Source: DATAEY01 sp045805565 (GTDB lineage: Bacteria; Actinomycetota; Thermoleophilia; Solirubrobacterales; Solirubrobacteraceae). From it: a stretch of 46,422 bases of DNA. A program made the translations under genes and the position numbers. The notes under the pieces are model-generated. The model saw only the letters and a program-made list of their open reading frames with translations. It did no database searches and was not told the DNA's origin. Below, one piece after another: positions 15,567 to 23,668 of the stretch; within the stretch, counting starts at the first letter, position 1, and every line of letters starts with the position of its first letter. The stretch covers positions 1 through 46,422 of the forward strand of contig JBJMKZ010000048.1 of the NCBI GenBank assembly GCA_045805565.1, given 5' to 3'.

Positions 15567-18500
15567 CTACGCGGCGTCGGCGGCGGGCTCGACGGCGTCG
15601 TCGCGAGGCAACCGGCGGGAGATCACCTTCGAGACGCCGTCGTCGCCCATCGATACGCCGTAGAGCGTGTCGGCGGCCTCCATGGTGCGCTTCTGGTGGG
15701 TCACGACGATGAACTGGGCTCGCTGCGAGTAGCGCCGCAGCAGGCGCAGGAACCGGTCGATGTTGAGGTCGTCGAGCGCCGCCTCCACCTCGTCGAGCAC
15801 GTAGAACGGGCACGGCCGGGCCAGGAAGACCGCGAACAGGAAGGCGAGCGCGGTCAGCGACTTCTCGCCCCCCGACAGCAGCGAGAGCCGCTTCATCGCC
15901 TTGCCGGCGGGCGTCATCTCGATCTCGATCCCCAACCGCTCCTCCTCGTCGGCCGGGCGCTCGTGCTCGTCGGCCTCATCGTCGGCGCGCAGTTCGTCGC
16001 CGCCCGCCGCGCCGCCGCCGAGCACGCGTGAAGGGCCATCCGCCTCGCGGACCAGCCGCAGGCGCCCGCGCCCGCCCGGGAACAGCTGGCCGACCAGCTC
16101 CTCGAAGTTGCTCGCGGTGGCCGAGAACGTCTGCTCGAAGGACTCACGGATGCGCCGGTCCGTGTCGGCGATCAGCGCCTGCAGCTCGCGCAGCGCCGTC
16201 TCGAGGTCGTGGCGTTGGGTCTCGAGCTCCTCGACGTGTTCGAGCGCCTCGGCGTACTCATCCTGGGCCAGCGGGTTGACCGGCCCCAGCTGCTCGCGGC
16301 GGCGGGCCAGGCGACTGATGCGCTGCCACAGCGCCTCGCGCTGCTCCTCCTCCAGCGCCGTCTCGGCCGGCTGCGCGGCGAGCCCCAAGCGCCCGGCGAG
16401 CTCGCCCAGCTCGGCCTCCACCTCGGCGACCCGGTCGCGCAGACGCTGCGCGGACACCTCGAGCGCGGTCAGCGACTCCGCCCGGTCGCGCAGCTGGGCC
16501 TGCAGTCCGGCCTCCTCCTGGGCACAGGCGCGCAGTTGCGACGCGAGACCCTCGCCCGCCTCCCGGTCGGCCTCCAGGTCGACATCGAGGGCCTGGACGT
16601 GGACCTCGGTCGCCTCCACCGCCGCCGCCAGGGCGGCGGCGAGGCGCTCCGCGCGCGGGACGAGCGACCGGGCCGCGGCCAGCCGCGCGCGCTCGGCGTC
16701 GACGCGGGCCGCGCGCTCGCGGCGCGCGCGCTCGGCCTGCTCGGCGAGGCGCCGCTCGGCCGCGAGCGCGGCCTCGACCTCGGCCCGCCGCTGCGCGGCG
16801 AGGCCGTGGTCGGCGCTGCGCGCCTGTTCGATCAGCCATGCCAGGCGGCGCCGCTCCTCGGCCGCCCGATCGCGCTCGCCCAGCGCCTGGGCCAGCGCCG
16901 CCTCGGCCGCCTCGCGCGCCGCTTGCGCCCCGAGCACGGCGGCCGCGGCGCGCTGCACCGACACCTTCGCGGCCTCCTCGGCCTCGACCGCACGCTCCGC
17001 CTCGGACTCCAGGGCGGCGCGGTGGTTGCGCTGAGCCAGGACGCGCTCCTCGCCTCCGGTGGGGGCCTGGTGGAGCTCTCGCGTCTGTCCGAACCAGGCC
17101 CGGCCGCCGCGGGTGACGGCGATCCCCCGAAAGTCCTGGGCGACGGCGTCGAGCCTGTCCACCACCCACGCGTCGGCGAGCAGCGCCCTGGCCACGGCGA
17201 GCGCCGGGTCGGGCCCGCCGACTCGCTCGGCCAGGGGCTGCGCCCCGGGTGCCGGCGGCCTGGCGGCGCCCTCGCGGACCGGCGTGCCGTGGCGAGCGAT
17301 GAGGGCGCGCCCGCCGTCCTCGCCCGAGCGGTCGAGCAGCTGGGTGCCGGCTCCGCGGTCGGGCACCACCGCCGCGGCGAGGCGACCGGCCAGCGCGGCG
17401 GTCAGCGCCAGCTCGTATCCCGGCTGCGCTTCGAGCTGATCGGCCAGGGCGCCCCCGCCGCCCGCCGGGACCCAGCGCTCGGCGCGCGCCTGCAGGAACT
17501 CGTCGACCGCCGCAATCTGGGCCGCCACACGCGCGCGCTCCCGCGCCGCGGCGTCCACCGCGGCCTCGGCGATGCGCCGCTGCTGGCGCGCGGACCGCCA
17601 ACGCTCGTCGGCCGCCGCCACGGCGTCCCGGCGCTCGCCCGCCTCGAGCTCCAGGCGGGCGCATTCGGCGTCGGCGCGTCCCCGCCCCAGCTCTAGCTCG
17701 GCGAGCCGGTCGTCCCGGGGCCCCGGCTGCCCGCGATCGAGCTGCGCCAGTTGGGCCTCCAGCTCGCCCACCCGGCCGGCGGAATCGTCCCCGAAGTCGG
17801 TGGGAAGCGCCTGCAGGTCGCGCAGCCGGGCGACGCCCGCCTCCGCGCGCCGGGAGACCGCCCGGGCGACCCCACGCGCCTGGTCGAGGCGCACCGCAAT
17901 CCTCTCCTGGGCCGCGCGGGCGGCGAAGCGTCGGGCGGTCAGCGCGTCGTGGCGGTCCGCGCGCCGGGCGAGCGCCTGCTCGGCGGCCTCCCGCCGGCCC
18001 GCGACGTCGGCCAGCCCCCGCTCGACCTCGTCCCGGGCTCCGCGGGCCTGCGCCGCGGCGGCCTCAGCCCCGGCGAGCTCGCCGCGCCGCGCGCGGGACG
18101 CGTCGCGCGCAAGCTCCCACCGGGCCTCGGCCGCCTGGCGCTCGAGCCGCTCGTGCAGCTCGGCCGCCTCGGCCTGGCGCTTGAGCGGGCGCAGGCGGGA
18201 ACGCGCCTCGCGCTCCACGTCGAGAGCGCGGTCGAGGTTGTCCTGGGTGCGGTCGAGCTTGAGCTGCGCGCGGCGCCGGCGCTTGCGGTGCTTGCCCAGG
18301 CCGGCCGCCTCCTCGACCAGCAGCCGGCGGTCGCGTGGCTTGGAGGTGATGACGGTCTCGACCCGGCCCTGGGAGACGACCGAGTGCATCTCCTTTCCCA
18401 GACCGGTGTCCGACAGGACCTCGAGGACGTCCACCAGCCGGCAGCGCGCGCCGTTTAGCCGATACTCGCCCTCCCCGGTGCGCTCGAGCCGCCGGCGGAT

Positions 18501-18815
18501 CGAGACCTCGGGGAACTCGATCGCCTCGCCCCGCGGACCGGGGGGGCCATCCCCGTCGGCGTCGATCACCAGCTCGACCTCGGCCGCGCGGCGCGCCTGC
18601 TGCCCACGGGCGCCCGCGAAGATCACGTCCTGCATCGACTGGCCGCGAACCGCCAGTGGGGATTGCTCGCCGAGCGCCCACAGAACCGCGTCGGTGATGT
18701 TGGACTTGCCCGAGCCGTTGGGCCCGACGATCACGCTCACGCCCGGCCCGAACTCGAGCCGCGTGCGATCCGGGAACGACTTGAAGCCCTTCAGCGTGAT
18801 CGACTTCAGGTGCAC
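15567..18815 (-). CDS. smc: chromosome segregation protein SMC
   Basis: Condensin ATPase that organises the chromosome with ScpA/ScpB. The 1082-aa product is complete though shorter than the usual 1150-1190: Walker A GPNGSGKS (31-38), coiled coil, hinge around 420-600 (ends FRGIAVTRGGRAWFGQTREL), second coil, signature LLSGGEKSLTA (from 979) and Walker B FYVLDEVEAALDD. A roughly 30-residue acidic insert (DELRADDEADEHERPADEEE) sits just before the final head beta strands. The coils are very Ala/Arg/Glu rich. GTG start 4 bases after the rnc stop; no mutM lies between rnc and smc, unlike many Actinomycetota. Confidence 0.98.
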   Translation of the reverse strand: MHLKSITLKGFKSFPDRTRLEFGPGVSVIVGPNGSGKSNITDAVLWALGEQSPLAVRGQSMQDVIFAGARGQQARRAAEVELVIDADGDGPPGPRGEAIEFPEVSIRRRLERTGEGEYRLNGARCRLVDVLEVLSDTGLGKEMHSVVSQGRVETVITSKPRDRRLLVEEAAGLGKHRKRRRRAQLKLDRTQDNLDRALDVEREARSRLRPLKRQAEAAELHERLERQAAEARWELARDASRARRGELAGAEAAAAQARGARDEVERGLADVAGRREAAEQALARRADRHDALTARRFAARAAQERIAVRLDQARGVARAVSRRAEAGVARLRDLQALPTDFGDDSAGRVGELEAQLAQLDRGQPGPRDDRLAELELGRGRADAECARLELEAGERRDAVAAADERWRSARQQRRIAEAAVDAAARERARVAAQIAAVDEFLQARAERWVPAGGGGALADQLEAQPGYELALTAALAGRLAAAVVPDRGAGTQLLDRSGEDGGRALIARHGTPVREGAARPPAPGAQPLAERVGGPDPALAVARALLADAWVVDRLDAVAQDFRGIAVTRGGRAWFGQTRELHQAPTGGEERVLAQRNHRAALESEAERAVEAEEAAKVSVQRAAAAVLGAQAAREAAEAALAQALGERDRAAEERRRLAWLIEQARSADHGLAAQRRAEVEAALAAERRLAEQAERARRERAARVDAERARLAAARSLVPRAERLAAALAAAVEATEVHVQALDVDLEADREAGEGLASQLRACAQEEAGLQAQLRDRAESLTALEVSAQRLRDRVAEVEAELGELAGRLGLAAQPAETALEEEQREALWQRISRLARRREQLGPVNPLAQDEYAEALEHVEELETQRHDLETALRELQALIADTDRRIRESFEQTFSATASNFEELVGQLFPGGRGRLRLVREADGPSRVLGGGAAGGDELRADDEADEHERPADEEERLGIEIEMTPAGKAMKRLSLLSGGEKSLTALAFLFAVFLARPCPFYVLDEVEAALDDLNIDRFLRLLRRYSQRAQFIVVTHQKRTMEAADTLYGVSMGDDGVSKVISRRLPRDDAVEPAADAA

Positions 18816-18819
18816 GACG

Positions 18820-19491
18820 TCATGCCTCCAGGGACCCCAGCGCCGCTCGAGCGGCGGCGTGCTCGGCCTCCTTCTTGCTGCGGCCGCTCCCGTGGCCGAT
18901 CTCGCGGTCGTCCACCATGGCGGCCACGTCGAAGGTTCGATCGTGCGGCGGACCCTCCTCCCCGGTTACCTCGTACGCGACCAGCTCGCCCCGGCGCGCC
19001 AGGAGCTCCTGCAGCTCGGACTTCGCGTCGGCGGGCCGACGCAGAGCCTCCTCGACCTGGGGAGCGAAGGCGTCCACCACCGCCTCGGCAGTGCGCTCGA
19101 ATCCGAAGGCGAGATAGCACGCGCCGATGACCGCCTCGGTCACCGACGCCAGCACCCGCTCGGTGCCCGCCAGCCCGCGCACCGACCCCTCGGACCCTGA
19201 TGGCGCGGCCGCCGCGAGCCGATCCGGGACGCCGAGACCCTCCGCCACCTCGCGGCAGGCACGGCCCGATACCGCCTGGGCGCGGATCTTGGTCAGGCGG
19301 CCGGCTCCGAAGCGCTCGGCCTCCAGGCGGGGGTACAGATGGGCGGTGATCGCCAATGAGAGCACGCTGTCTCCCAGGAACGCCAGCCGCTCATAGGAGT
19401 CGGCGCGCCGCGGGCTCCACGAGGCATGGGTGAACACCTGGGCCGCCAGGTCGTCGGGCAGGGAGTCGAGCAGCTCCGCCAGGGCGCGCAG
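18820..19491 (-). CDS. rnc: ribonuclease III (probable CTG start)
   Basis: Cleaves double-stranded RNA in rRNA and mRNA maturation. RNase III domain with FTHASW, SYERLAFLGDSVL, LTKIRAQAVSG and ERVLASVTEAVIGACYL, then a full dsRNA-binding domain (DAKSELQELL ... GSGRSKKEAEHAAARAAL). Conserved homology (LLDSLPDDLAAQVFTHASW) begins before the first GTG (19435-19437), yet only CTG codons are available between there and the acpP stop, so a CTG start at 19491 is proposed; GTG would give 205 aa lacking helix 1. Relative to E. coli, Glu41 is replaced by Ala and Asp114 by Ser, while Asp45 and Glu117 equivalents remain. It is in the same frame as acpP, separated by a single TGA. Confidence 0.92.
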   Translation of the reverse strand: MRALAELLDSLPDDLAAQVFTHASWSPRRADSYERLAFLGDSVLSLAITAHLYPRLEAERFGAGRLTKIRAQAVSGRACREVAEGLGVPDRLAAAAPSGSEGSVRGLAGTERVLASVTEAVIGACYLAFGFERTAEAVVDAFAPQVEEALRRPADAKSELQELLARRGELVAYEVTGEEGPPHDRTFDVAAMVDDREIGHGSGRSKKEAEHAAARAALGSLEA

Positions 19492-19494
19492 CGG

Positions 19495-19758
19495 TCAGGG
19501 CCTCGGCTCGCGCTCGGCGGGACGATGGGCGACGATGAAGTCGACCGCCTCCCCCACGGTCAGGATCCGGGCCGCCTCCTCGTCGGGGATGCGCACCCCG
19601 TAGGAGTCCTCCAGCTCCTGAACGAGGGTGTAGAGGTCCAGCGAGTCGGCGTCGAGATCCTCCTTGAAGCGGGTCTCCTCGGAGATCCGCGCGGGCTCGA
19701 GCTCGAGCTCGTCGCTCAGGTGGCTGCGGATCAGCTCGAGCACCTGCTCGCGGGTCAT
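19495..19758 (-). CDS. acpP: acyl carrier protein
   Basis: Carries acyl chains on a phosphopantetheine arm for fatty acid and phospholipid synthesis. The 87-aa acidic protein contains the attachment motif DADSLDLYTLVQELE with Ser39, and helix-forming flanks typical of AcpP, with a slightly longer C-terminal tail (HRPAEREPRP). ATG overlaps the plsX stop (ATGA), coupling it to PlsX, which uses acyl-ACP. Confidence 0.96.
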   Translation of the reverse strand: MTREQVLELIRSHLSDELELEPARISEETRFKEDLDADSLDLYTLVQELEDSYGVRIPDEEAARILTVGEAVDFIVAHRPAEREPRP

Positions 19759-20801
19759 GACGGCGCCGACACGCTAATCGGGTGCTCGGACGAGGCACGC
19801 CGCAGAAAGCCCGCCCCCTCGAGTGCGGCGTGGGTGCGCTCGACGACCCGCTCGCGGACGCCGCGCTCGGCCACGGCGATGGCCTGCGAGAAACCGGTGC
19901 GGGTGAAGCGGCCGTGGGCCACGACCCCGACGCGCCGCAGGCCCAGGACGTAGGCGCCGCCCGCGCGCTCCGGATCGATCTCGTCGCGAAAGCGGCGCAG
20001 CCCCGATCGCAGCAGCAGCCCGCCCACCCGGCCGCGTACCGAGGCTGTCGCGGCGTCCCGGACCGCGCCGATCACCGTCTGGGAGACCCCCTCGATCGTC
20101 TTGAGGGCGACGTTGCCGGTGAAGCCGTCGGTGACCACCACGTCGACCTCGCCGCCGACGATGCCGGTTCCCTCGACGTTGCCGGTGAACCGCATCCCCT
20201 CGACCCCGCGGGCGCGCGCGGCCAGCTGCTCGTGAGCGCTGATCACGGCGGGTGTTCCCCTGCCCGCCTCCGCGCCGTTGGAGAGCAGCGCGACCCGCGG
20301 GCGGCCGACCCCGAGCACCGCGCGCGCGAAGGCGGCGCCCATGAACGCGAACTGGACCAGGTGCTCGGGCCGCGCCTCAACGCCGGCGCCGACGTCCAGC
20401 AGCAGCACGTGGCCACCCCGAACGGGGATCGGCACGGCGAGCGCCGGCCGATGGATCCCCCGGGCGCGCCTGATGTGGAACACGCCGGCGGCGACCGCGG
20501 AGCCGGTGGAGCCGCCCGACACCAGCGCGTCGGCGCGGCCCTCGGCCACCGCACGCGCGGCCTGGACGATCGACGCCTGCGGGGTCGAGCGAACGGCCAG
20601 GGCGGGCTCGGGTTCCTTGGCTACCGAGACCGGAGCGTCTACCAGGGTGACGCCCTCGGGGACGGTCCCGATCCCGGAGGCCGGCCCGAACAGCAGCACG
20701 CGCGTGCCGCGGGCGGCCGCCAGCGCGGCGCCGGCGGCCACCTCGGCCGCGCCGAGATCGGCGCCGTTCGCGTCCACCGCGACGGTGACCGGCTCGGGCA
20801 G
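19755..20801 (-). CDS. plsX: phosphate acyltransferase PlsX (start uncertain, probable CTG)
   Basis: Converts acyl-ACP to acyl-phosphate, the donor for PlsY, a peripheral membrane enzyme. Motifs VSGGSTGSAVAAGVF, LLDVGAGVEARPEHLVQFAFMG, EGTGIVGGEVDVVVTDGF and TGNVALKTIEGV are intact, so the body is normal. The conserved first strand TVAVDANGAD has no ATG, GTG or TTG just before it. Options are CTG at 20799-20801 (8 bases after the rpmF stop, used here), GTG at 20775-20777 that would cut into the first strand, or GTG at 20871-20873 inside rpmF adding a basic 24-residue leader. Gene order rpmF-plsX-acpP-rnc fits B. subtilis and others. Confidence 0.92.
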   Translation of the reverse strand: MPEPVTVAVDANGADLGAAEVAAGAALAAARGTRVLLFGPASGIGTVPEGVTLVDAPVSVAKEPEPALAVRSTPQASIVQAARAVAEGRADALVSGGSTGSAVAAGVFHIRRARGIHRPALAVPIPVRGGHVLLLDVGAGVEARPEHLVQFAFMGAAFARAVLGVGRPRVALLSNGAEAGRGTPAVISAHEQLAARARGVEGMRFTGNVEGTGIVGGEVDVVVTDGFTGNVALKTIEGVSQTVIGAVRDAATASVRGRVGGLLLRSGLRRFRDEIDPERAGGAYVLGLRRVGVVAHGRFTRTGFSQAIAVAERGVRERVVERTHAALEGAGFLRRASSEHPISVSAPS

Positions 20802-20809
20802 CGGAGCCC

Positions 20810-21007
20810 CTATTCGCGGCCGTGGTCGTGTGCGGGCGTGGCGACCACCTCGCGCCCGGCGTAGGTGCCGCACACCGGGCAGACCCGGTGGGGAAGGCGC
20901 GGACTGTGGCACTGGGGGCAGCTGTTGTAGCCCGGTGGCGAGATCTTGTGCTGCGCCCGGCGCTTGCGGCTGCGCGAATGCGACTGCTTCTGCTTGGGGA
21001 CCGCCAT
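20810..21007 (-). CDS. rpmF: ribosomal protein L32 (zinc form)
   Basis: Small 50S protein. The 65-aa product MAVPKQKQSHSRSRKRRAQH is typical of L32, with a zinc ribbon CPQC ... CPVC (C+ form), so no zinc-independent substitution here. The C terminus ends in a His/Asp-rich tail. ATG start with TAGCCT 8 bases before it, indicating a leaderless mRNA starting in the short gap after yceD. Confidence 0.97.
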   Translation of the reverse strand: MAVPKQKQSHSRSRKRRAQHKISPPGYNSCPQCHSPRLPHRVCPVCGTYAGREVVATPAHDHGRE

Positions 21008-21015
21008 GGGCGAGC

Positions 21016-21021
21016 AGGCTA
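21016..21021 (-). promoter_or_regulatory. candidate -10 element of rpmF (TAGCCT)
   Basis: TAGCCT exactly 8 bases before the rpmF ATG, in a 20-base intergenic gap. Confidence 0.55.
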
Positions 21022-21027
21022 GCAGCG

Positions 21028-21546
21028 CTATTCGAGCCGCAGCTCGCGCAGCTTGGCCCAGCGGGGGTCGGGCTCGGGCTCGTGCGCGTGGTCGGGACCC
21101 GACTGGTTGAGGTTCACGCCGCAGACCGGACACAGGCCGGCGCAGTCGTCGCGGCACACCAGCTGGGCGGGAAGCGCGAGGGTCAGGGCGTCGCGTACCC
21201 AGCCGCGCAGGTCGAGCTCGGCGTCGGTTACGTAGGGGCTGTCGAGATCCTCACCGGCGCCCGCCTGGTGGACCTCCCGCGCGTCCACCCCGATCACCGG
21301 ATCGGCCGCGCCCAGGCAGCGCATGCAGGGCCCAGTCAGCCGGGCTTCGAACCGCAGGCGCAGCGCGTAACCGCCCGCGGTCATCCGCGAGATGTCGAGG
21401 GTGACCGGCAGCGACGCCGGCTCGATCCGGTAGCGCTCGCCACTGAGCACCAGCGGGTCGTGGCCCGCGTGCAGCGCCAGCCGCCGGCCTTCGCCCGAGG
21501 TGAGACGCAGGCCGGCGAGATCGAAGCTGTCGGTGCGCTGGGGCAT
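21028..21546 (-). CDS. yceD: DUF177/YceD family protein
   Basis: Member of the YceD/DUF177 family, nearly always encoded directly before rpmF and linked in other organisms to 23S rRNA accumulation. The 172-aa product has the conserved CMRCLGAA segment and the C-terminal LVCRDDCAGLCPVCGVNLN, both potential metal-binding Cys pairs. ATG start with TACCCT 8 bases upstream. In most Actinomycetota the gene upstream is the SepIVA/DivIVA-like gene; here 8 kb of other genes separate them. Confidence 0.92.
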   Translation of the reverse strand: MPQRTDSFDLAGLRLTSGEGRRLALHAGHDPLVLSGERYRIEPASLPVTLDISRMTAGGYALRLRFEARLTGPCMRCLGAADPVIGVDAREVHQAGAGEDLDSPYVTDAELDLRGWVRDALTLALPAQLVCRDDCAGLCPVCGVNLNQSGPDHAHEPEPDPRWAKLRELRLE

Positions 21547-21554
21547 CGCCAGCG

Positions 21555-21560
21555 AGGGTA
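21555..21560 (-). promoter_or_regulatory. candidate -10 element of yceD (TACCCT)
   Basis: TACCCT exactly 8 bases before the yceD ATG, in the 71-base gap after the histidine kinase gene; the gap is otherwise GC-rich without clear structure. Confidence 0.55.
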
Positions 21561-21617
21561 GCGAGGCGGCCCGGGCGCTCCGGGCAGCCCACCGGCCGGG
21601 CCTCGGCGGCGCCGGGA

Positions 21618-22841
21618 TCAGCCCGCGGGCGGCAGGCTGAACCGCACGCGCGTGCCCGGCGCGGCCGACTCGAGCCAGATGCGTCCACCGTGGGCTTCGA
21701 CGATCGCGCGGGAGATGGCGAGGCCGAGCCCGGCGCTGTTGCGCGTGCGCGCTGCCTCCGAGCCGCCGCGGTAGAAGGGGTCGAACACCCGTCCGCGGTC
21801 GGCGGCGGCGATGCCCTCGCCGGTGTCGGCGACCTCGATCTCCGGACCGGCCGGCCCGCGCGTGGCCCGGACGGTCACGCTGCCGTCAGCCGGCGTGTGC
21901 CGGATCGCGTTCTGGATCAGGTTGAACAACACCCGCTGGACCTTCTCGGGGTTGGCGTGCGCCGGCTCGAGGTCGTCGGGCACGTCGGCCCGCACTTCGA
22001 CGTGACGGGCCTCGGCGTGGGGACGCATCGCGGCGACCGTCTCCCCCACCAGGTCGTCGAGGCGCACGCGCTCCACCGACCACTCGATCTCGCCCGCCTC
22101 CAGCCGTGAGAGCTCGAACAGGTCGTCGATCAGCGCGCCGAGCGCGCCGAGGTGGACGGTCATGGTGTCGAGGTAGCGCCGCCGAGTGGCGTCGTCGACG
22201 ATGTCGTCGCCCACCGCCTCGGCCAGCAGCCGCAGCGACGTGATCGGGGTGCGGAGGTCGTGCGAGACGGCGGCGATCAGCGCCCGGCGGGCGGTCTCGG
22301 CGCCGTCGCGCGCGGCTTCCTCCGCGGCCAGCCGCTCCACCATCTGGTTGGCGCGCTGCGCCAGCTCGGCCAGCTCGTCGCGCGCGCCGGTCTCGATCGC
22401 CACGGCGCGGTCGCCCTCGGCCACCGCGGACAGACCCTTTCGCAGCACGTCGACGTCCTCCATGACCCCCCTTGCCTGCAGCTGCGCGGCCCGGACCGCG
22501 ATCAGCCCGGTGAAGAGCGCGATCACCGTGATGAGCAGCGCGTCGTGATCGGAGACGAACATCAGCGCCACGATCACCCCCACCGCGACCAGCATCTGCC
22601 CGACGGCTATGGCCACCGCGAGCGCGAACTGCCGGGTCAGACCGCCCAGGCGCGCGCGGTGGGCGGCAGCGAGGTGGGCGATCGCCAGCGCGGCCGTCCC
22701 CACCGCCGTCAGGACCCCGAAGGTGACCACTCCCGCGTGGGTCTCGTGGGCCACGCCGACGACGGCGGCGGCGCCCGCGGCGGCGATCACCAGCATGGCC
22801 AGCGAGCCGGCGATCGAGCGCCGCTCGGTGACCGGGCTCAT
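21618..22841 (-). CDS. sensor histidine kinase
   Basis: Membrane sensor kinase partnered with the coupled response regulator. The 407-aa product (ATG overlapping the regulator stop, ATGA) has four hydrophobic helices within residues 10-120 with almost no extracellular loops, so it probably senses membrane or cytoplasmic cues. A HAMP-like linker (DELAELAQRANQMVERL) leads to HisKA AAVSHDLRTPITSLRLL (phospho-acceptor His194), N box NLIQNAIRHT (Asn311), DTGEGI (339-344) and GLGLAISRAIVEAHGG. All catalytic boxes are intact. The stimulus is unknown. Confidence 0.95.
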   Translation of the reverse strand: MSPVTERRSIAGSLAMLVIAAAGAAAVVGVAHETHAGVVTFGVLTAVGTAALAIAHLAAAHRARLGGLTRQFALAVAIAVGQMLVAVGVIVALMFVSDHDALLITVIALFTGLIAVRAAQLQARGVMEDVDVLRKGLSAVAEGDRAVAIETGARDELAELAQRANQMVERLAAEEAARDGAETARRALIAAVSHDLRTPITSLRLLAEAVGDDIVDDATRRRYLDTMTVHLGALGALIDDLFELSRLEAGEIEWSVERVRLDDLVGETVAAMRPHAEARHVEVRADVPDDLEPAHANPEKVQRVLFNLIQNAIRHTPADGSVTVRATRGPAGPEIEVADTGEGIAAADRGRVFDPFYRGGSEAARTRNSAGLGLAISRAIVEAHGGRIWLESAAPGTRVRFSLPPAG

Positions 22842-23611
22842 GGCGCGAAGCGGTAGCCGACCCCCCACACGGTCTGGACGAACCGAGGCCGGCCGGGGTC
22901 GGCCTCGATCTTGGCCCGCAGCCGGCGGATGTGGACCGTCACCGTCGAGGTGTCGCTGTAGAACGAGTACCGCCAGACCGCGTCCATGAGGTGGTTGCGG
23001 GAGAACACCTGTCCTGGATGGCGAGCCAGGAACAGCAGCAGGTCGAACTCCCGCTGGGTGAGCTGGGCCTCCTGCTCGTCCGCGAACACCCGCCGGGCGG
23101 CCGGGTCGATGGTCAGGCCGTCGAACGCCAGCGGCTCCTCGCGCCGGGGCGACTTGTCCACCCTGCGCAGGACCGCGTCCACCCGTGCCACCAGCTCGGC
23201 GGGCGAGAACGGCTTGACCACGTAGTCGTCGGCGCCCAGCCGCAACCCGATCACGCGCTCCGACTCCTCGCCCTTGGCGGTGAGGAGGATCACGGCGACG
23301 CGCTCGCGATCCGTCTCGCGCAGGCGCCGCATCACTTCCAGGCCGTCGAGCCCCGGCAGCATCAGGTCGAGGACCACGAGGTCCGGCCGGTGGGCGCCGG
23401 CCAGCTCGATCGCCCGCACCCCGTCGCCGGCGACCCGGGTCTCGTAGCCTGCCCGCTCCAGGTATCGGGCGACCACCTCGGCGATGGTCGGCTGGTCGTC
23501 GACCACCAGCACGGAGCCGCGCTTGTGCCCGGGGGCGGAGCCGGTGGCGCCCACCGGGCGATTCTGACGCAGCCCGGCCGGGGCCGCCAGACGAGCCCGA
23601 GTCGGGTTCAC
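22838..23611 (-). CDS. OmpR/PhoB-family response regulator
   Basis: DNA-binding regulator paired with the kinase downstream. Receiver domain with VLVVDDQPT (Asp38/39), phospho-acceptor Asp82 in LDLMLPGLDG, Thr111 and Lys133 (VVKPFSPAEL), then a winged helix (LTQREFDLLLFLARHPGQVF, TVTVHIRRLRAKIE, VQTVWGVGYRF). The GTG at the coordinate given adds about 33 residues of unstructured leader; GTG at 23552-23554 is an alternative. It is divergent from the alcohol dehydrogenase gene across a gap of about 50 bases containing a GATCAT palindrome and an ACCGGT palindrome, so it may regulate that gene. Confidence 0.93.
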   Translation of the reverse strand: MNPTRARLAAPAGLRQNRPVGATGSAPGHKRGSVLVVDDQPTIAEVVARYLERAGYETRVAGDGVRAIELAGAHRPDLVVLDLMLPGLDGLEVMRRLRETDRERVAVILLTAKGEESERVIGLRLGADDYVVKPFSPAELVARVDAVLRRVDKSPRREEPLAFDGLTIDPAARRVFADEQEAQLTQREFDLLLFLARHPGQVFSRNHLMDAVWRYSFYSDTSTVTVHIRRLRAKIEADPGRPRFVQTVWGVGYRFAP

Positions 23612-23668
23612 GCCATGTTCAGGTGTCCAGACCGCTCGGAACCGGTGATCATTTGCCCGGTGCGCGCG

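Noticed and set aside
15189..17696. Long plus-strand open frames opposite smc
   Set aside because: Products are Arg/Leu/Gly or Ser/Arg repeats with no domain; the minus frame is an intact SMC.
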